Positions 4,686 through 7,867 of a stretch of DNA of 7,867 nt are shown piece by piece. The translations under genes and the position numbers were made by a program. The notes under the pieces were generated by a model, which worked only from the letters and a program-made list of their open reading frames with translations, had not been told where the DNA came from and did no database searches. The stretch is from UBA5336 sp039198685. Its GTDB lineage: Bacteria; Pseudomonadota; Alphaproteobacteria; Caulobacterales; Hyphomonadaceae. Where the stretch lies: NCBI GenBank assembly GCA_039198685.1, contig JBCCTK010000124.1, positions 1 to 7,867 on the forward strand, given 5' to 3'. Every line of letters begins with the position of its first letter. Positions within the stretch are counted from its first letter, which is position 1.

Positions 4686-6434
4686 TTGACGCCGGAAGGA
4701 CAAAGCGAAACGGCGCGTCTGCCGCAGAAAGCAATTTCTGCGTCACGCAGGACGTTCACGGGTTTGGCGATATTCAGCCTGTTCACGAGCCTCCTTATGC
4801 TCACGGGTCCGCTTTACATGTTGCAAGTGTACGACCGCGTTTTGATGAGTCATTCAATCCCGACTCTTGTGGCGCTGACAATCCTTGTTGCAGGGCTCTA
4901 TCTGACGCTCGGTATTTTAGACTGGTGTCGCCAAAGCCTTTTCTCCGTTGCAGCGTCTCAGATTGAAGGCCGTCTTGCTGAACCGGCCATGGAGACCGCT
5001 TTCAAGCTGAATTTGAACGATCCAGGCAGGACATCTGACCAGACCCTCAGGGACCTGCGAATGGTGCGCCGGTTTATCTCCAGCCCTGCGCTGCCAGCAC
5101 TTTTTGATGCACCCTTTGCACCCTTGTTTTTTGCCGTGCTATTCATGCTGCATTGGGCCTACGGGCTTTGGGCGATCGCAGGCGCCGTGGTCCTGGTTTC
5201 GCTGGCCTTCATCAATCAGAGGGTCAATCGCAAGGCGATTGAAGACGCCGAACAGGAAGAGCGCATTGCCCAAGGCCAGGCAGGCGAAATGCTGCGCCAA
5301 TCAGAGGTCGTTGCCGCGCTCGGAATGCGCGACCGGATGCGGTCTCGCTGGAAAACGGCCTTCGACTCGTCCGACATGTCCATGACGAAGTCAGGCTCTT
5401 CACTCGGGGGTTTCACAGCAGGCACAAAGGCCTTCCGCCTCTTGCTCCAGTCCGGCATTCTTGGCCTCGGCGCTTGGCTTTCCATCATCGGAACGTCAAC
5501 ACCCGGCGCCATGATTGCGGCGTCGATCCTGATGGGGCGCGCGATCGCGCCTATCGAGCAGACCGTAAACCAATGGCGCAGCGTCGCCGGAGCGCGTTCG
5601 GCATGGGATGCTCTCAAAACGGCCTTTTCGACCCTTGGCGATGGGGCTGACCCGATGGAACTCCCTCCCATAAAGGGACAGGTGTCCTTCGAGAATGTCA
5701 TTGCAGCACCGCCCGGCGTGCGCACGCCAGTGTTGAAACGGACCAGTTTCACACTCCAAGCCGGCACAATCCTGGGGGTGATTGGTCCGAGCGCGTCTGG
5801 AAAGTCGACCCTTGCCCGGGTCGCCATAGGCCTTTGGCCAACGCTGGGCGGATCAGTACGGATCGACGGGGCAGAATTGGATGCCTATGATCGTGACAAG
5901 CTTGGCGCCCAATTGGGTTACCTGCCCCAGAGGGTCGACTTGTTTGCGGGCACGGTTCGCGAAAACATCGCACGCTTTGATCCCTCGGCGGCGCCAGAAG
6001 CAATTATTGCAGCCGCCCAAGCGGCCAACTGTCACGAATTGATCCTGCGTTTGCCCGACGGGTATGACACCCAGATCGGCATGGCGGGGGCCTACCTCTC
6101 CGATGGTCAGCGCCAACGGGTTGGACTGGCCAGGGCGCTTTATGGTGACCCCACGCTGGTTGTGCTTGACGAACCCAATTCCAATCTCGACTCCGAGGGC
6201 GATACGGCCCTGCAAAATGCGATTATCGGTCTGAAAAACCGCGGCGCCAGCGTATTGATCATTGCCCATCGCCCGAATGCCATCACCCGCTGCGATGAGC
6301 TTCTGGTCTTGACCGACGGCGAAGTTCGCCTCTTCGGCCCACGCGATGAAGTCCTCGCCCAATTTACCCAGCCCGGCGCACAGGGACCCGGTCGGGTCGC
6401 CCCCGTGAAACGTGGAGATGGATCGAATGGTTAG
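4686..6434 (+). CDS. type I secretion system permease/ATPase, PrtD/AprD type
   Basis: This inner-membrane ABC exporter powers one-step secretion of a protein with a C-terminal signal through a channel made with an HlyD-type adaptor and a TolC-type porin. The frame is open from a GTG at 4620, but that codon lies in a hairpin stem and lacks a ribosome binding site. TTG at 4686, with GGAG 7 bases upstream, gives 582 residues, the usual PrtD length; TTG 4680 is an alternative. The start is uncertain, the stop is not. Membrane helices lie near residues 25-45, 60-79, 140-178 (two), 250-268 and 272-288, with the typical YMLQVYDRVLMSHSIPTL after helix 1. The ATPase domain is complete: Walker A GPSASGKST (367-375), Q-loop Gln415, signature LSDGQ (471-475), Walker B VVLDE with Asp495 and Glu496, and switch His528. 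There is no C39 peptidase-like domain. It overlaps the adaptor gene by 8 bp. Confidence 0.93.
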   Translation: MTPEGQSETARLPQKAISASRRTFTGLAIFSLFTSLLMLTGPLYMLQVYDRVLMSHSIPTLVALTILVAGLYLTLGILDWCRQSLFSVAASQIEGRLAEPAMETAFKLNLNDPGRTSDQTLRDLRMVRRFISSPALPALFDAPFAPLFFAVLFMLHWAYGLWAIAGAVVLVSLAFINQRVNRKAIEDAEQEERIAQGQAGEMLRQSEVVAALGMRDRMRSRWKTAFDSSDMSMTKSGSSLGGFTAGTKAFRLLLQSGILGLGAWLSIIGTSTPGAMIAASILMGRAIAPIEQTVNQWRSVAGARSAWDALKTAFSTLGDGADPMELPPIKGQVSFENVIAAPPGVRTPVLKRTSFTLQAGTILGVIGPSASGKSTLARVAIGLWPTLGGSVRIDGAELDAYDRDKLGAQLGYLPQRVDLFAGTVRENIARFDPSAAPEAIIAAAQAANCHELILRLPDGYDTQIGMAGAYLSDGQRQRVGLARALYGDPTLVVLDEPNSNLDSEGDTALQNAIIGLKNRGASVLIIAHRPNAITRCDELLVLTDGEVRLFGPRDEVLAQFTQPGAQGPGRVAPVKRGDGSNG

Positions 6435-7764
6435 TCTTGCAGGAGCACCCATGGGCGAGGCTGCGCCCACTCCAAATGGTGGCCGGGCGATCTCGGCCAA
6501 GAAATATTTTCTCATTGGTTGGGCCGTGATTGCCATCGTCTTCGGTGGATTGGCGGCCTGGTCTGTGTTTGCGCCTTTTGAGGGCGCCGTCCTGGCCCAG
6601 GGCACCGTCGCAGTGGAATCCAGGCATAAAGCGGTGCAGCACCTGGAGGGCGGTATCGTGGCAGAAATCGCCGTGCGCGATGGAGACCGTGTCGAAGCAA
6701 ATGAACTCCTACTTCGCCTGGACGGAACACCCATCCAGGCCCAGCTCGACAATGTCGATGCACGCCTTGTCGATCTGCTGGCGCGCGAGGCCAGATTGTT
6801 GGCAGAGCGCGACGGTCGCAATCGCCTGGACTTGCGCGGCCTGCCGGACGCCATCGCCACGCTTCCACGGCTCGATACAAGCATGGTAAGCCAGAAAACG
6901 CTGCTGGATGCACGGGCAGAAACCCGGCGCACCCGTGTAAATATACTCAACCAGCGGATCGCCCAACTGAGCGAGCAAATCCTCGGCTTCGAGTCCGAAG
7001 TCGATGCCCGCCTTTCCCAAACCTTCCTCATCCAGGACGAGCTGCGTAGTCTTGAGGCGCTGCTGGCTGAGGGACTGGCCCAACGTCCGCAGGTCTTGGC
7101 CCTCCAGCGCGAAGAAGCCCAACTCAGGGGCCAAATCGAATCCCTTCGCGCCCAAAAGGCCTCAACCCAGGTCCAGATCGGCGAAGCACGACTTGAAGTG
7201 CTCTCGCTGACCGAAGGCTTTGCCGAAGAAGTGATTTCTGAACTCACCGAAGTGCAAACAGAAATCGCAGCGCTCCTGACCGAACGCACCGCTGCAGCTG
7301 ACCGACTGAACCGGCTTGATATTCGCTCGCCGCGCAACGGAATCGTCCTCGGTTCGCGCACCGATACAATTGGCGGAGTCATCGCGCCGGGAGATCCAGT
7401 CATGCACATTGTGCCTGAAAACGACACCCTGGTCTCCCTGGTCCGGGTTATGCCCCAAGACATTGACAAGATCACAGTCGGCCAGATCGCCCGCTTGCGC
7501 TTTTCTGCCTTCGCCCAGGATGAAACGCCCGAAGTCCCCGCCACGGTGCGCACCATCTCCGCCGACGCCATTCAGGATGAAACCACTGGCATACCCTATT
7601 ACGAGGTCACCATCGCCATGCCAGAAACCCTGCCCTTGGCCGATGAGTTCCGCATCGTTCCAGGAATGCCCGTTGATGCCATGATGCAGACCGAAAGCCG
7701 GAACGTATTATCCTATCTCACCAAACCGCTTCGGGATTCCATGTCCCGAACCTTCCGGGAGTAG
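6427..7764 (+). CDS. HlyD-family type I secretion periplasmic adaptor
   Basis: The adaptor (membrane fusion protein) bridges the ABC transporter to an outer-membrane TolC-like channel. The chosen ATG at 6427 gives 445 residues, overlaps the ABC gene stop by 8 bp and has GGAG 9 bases upstream. GTG 6412 and ATG 6451 (AGGAG 5 bases upstream) are other possible starts. Residues 1-26 are a cytoplasmic tail and 27-49 the single membrane helix. The first half of the lipoyl-like domain is at about 55-106 with QHLEGGIVAEIAVRDGDRV. A long alpha-helical coiled-coil hairpin covers about 107-295. The second lipoyl half is at 298-330 (LDIRSPRNGIVLG, then PGDPVMHIVP). The beta-barrel domain is at 335-420, with the family-typical PGMPVDAMM and a conserved-looking tail SYLTKPLRDSMSRTFRE. 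Order and overlap with the ATPase gene indicate one operon and a matched pair. No substrate or outer-membrane gene follows within the window. Confidence 0.95.
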   Translation: MVSLAGAPMGEAAPTPNGGRAISAKKYFLIGWAVIAIVFGGLAAWSVFAPFEGAVLAQGTVAVESRHKAVQHLEGGIVAEIAVRDGDRVEANELLLRLDGTPIQAQLDNVDARLVDLLAREARLLAERDGRNRLDLRGLPDAIATLPRLDTSMVSQKTLLDARAETRRTRVNILNQRIAQLSEQILGFESEVDARLSQTFLIQDELRSLEALLAEGLAQRPQVLALQREEAQLRGQIESLRAQKASTQVQIGEARLEVLSLTEGFAEEVISELTEVQTEIAALLTERTAAADRLNRLDIRSPRNGIVLGSRTDTIGGVIAPGDPVMHIVPENDTLVSLVRVMPQDIDKITVGQIARLRFSAFAQDETPEVPATVRTISADAIQDETTGIPYYEVTIAMPETLPLADEFRIVPGMPVDAMMQTESRNVLSYLTKPLRDSMSRTFRE

Positions 7765-7770
7765 AAGTTC

Positions 7771-7867
7771 TCCTTTGATCCCCGCTTCGCTTTGCTTCGC
7801 GATGGATCGGGCTCAAGGCTGTCTCCTTTGATCCCCGCTTCGCTGCGCTGCGCGATGGATCGGGCTC
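7771..7867 (-). repeat. inverted copies of the 53-bp hairpin-forming repeat, cut by the window edge
   Basis: One unit with its 53-bp period (7769/7771 to 7821) and 46 bases of a second (7822-7867) are the reverse complement of the left array. The GATCC/GGATC arms and the nested TCGC/GCGA pair are kept. Both have the GGAGACAG-type ending of left unit 2. The first copy has loop bases TTTGCTTC where other copies have TGCGCTGC or TGCGCTTC. The array starts 6 bp after the adaptor gene stop and continues past the window, so its full copy number is unknown. Relative to the gene it follows, it has the same orientation as the left array. Confidence 0.9.

Noticed and set aside
5853..7571. Long minus-strand open frame (572 codons) opposite the secretion genes
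   Set aside because: It spans two well-supported plus-strand genes with intact family motifs, and its translation is Ser/Arg/Trp-rich without recognisable domains, so it is a compositional shadow.
7736..7752. CGGGA/TCCCG inverted repeat at the end of the adaptor gene
   Set aside because: It is inside the coding region of the family-typical C-terminal tail and lacks any terminator features.
7771..7830. Rho-independent terminator after the adaptor gene
   Set aside because: The repeat can form a hairpin, but no T run follows the stem on the transcribed strand.
164..7867. Composite transposon with inverted terminal arrays
   Set aside because: No transposase or integrase, no target-site duplication visible, and the enclosed etfBA genes are housekeeping genes. 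A dispersed intergenic repeat family explains the arrays better.

Overview
The window looks like chromosomal DNA from an alphaproteobacterium. GC is high by eye (somewhat under 60%), the ETF genes are of the ordinary housekeeping type with alphaproteobacterial-looking sequence, and a two-helix, coiled-coil membrane protein of the kind seen in Caulobacter/Hyphomonadaceae-like bacteria lies beside them. The taxonomic placement is inference from sequence character, not from a search.

Layout, left to right. (1) Positions 1-163 have no assignable gene. (2) Positions 164-322 hold three tandem copies of a 53-bp unit, with a partial copy just before them. (3) A minus-strand gene (365-2302) encodes a 645-residue protein with two N-terminal membrane helices, a long coiled coil, a Pro-rich linker and a charged C-terminal domain. 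(4) A 341-bp AT-richer gap (2303-2643) holds the etfBA terminator, several inverted repeats and a candidate 21-codon hydrophobic peptide ORF with its own Shine-Dalgarno sequence. (5) etfB-etfA (4319 to 2644, minus strand) form a tight operon overlapping by one base. (6) A 366-bp divergent gap (4320-4685) carries a 16-bp palindrome that could control etfBA, a short minus-strand reading frame of unclear status, and a hairpin ahead of the secretion genes. (7) On the plus strand a PrtD/AprD-type type I secretion ABC transporter and its HlyD-family adaptor overlap by 8 bp. (8) From 7771 to the right edge the same 53-bp unit reappears in inverted orientation.

How the parts work together. EtfB and EtfA form the FAD/AMP heterodimer that collects electrons from acyl-CoA and other flavin dehydrogenases and passes them to ETF:ubiquinone oxidoreductase. 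The ABC protein and adaptor would form the inner-membrane part of a one-step secretion channel, needing a TolC-like outer-membrane protein and a C-terminal-signal substrate, neither of which is in the window. The coiled-coil protein has the architecture of a membrane-anchored scaffold.

The least explained material is non-coding or nearly so. It comprises the 53-bp hairpin-forming repeat family placed after the last gene at each end, in the same sense relative to that gene, with substitutions in the hairpin confined to its loop; the small hydrophobic ORF between etfA and the coiled-coil gene; and the regulatory structures in the two intergenic gaps. I see no CRISPR array, transposase, tRNA or rRNA, and no clear new multi-gene system.
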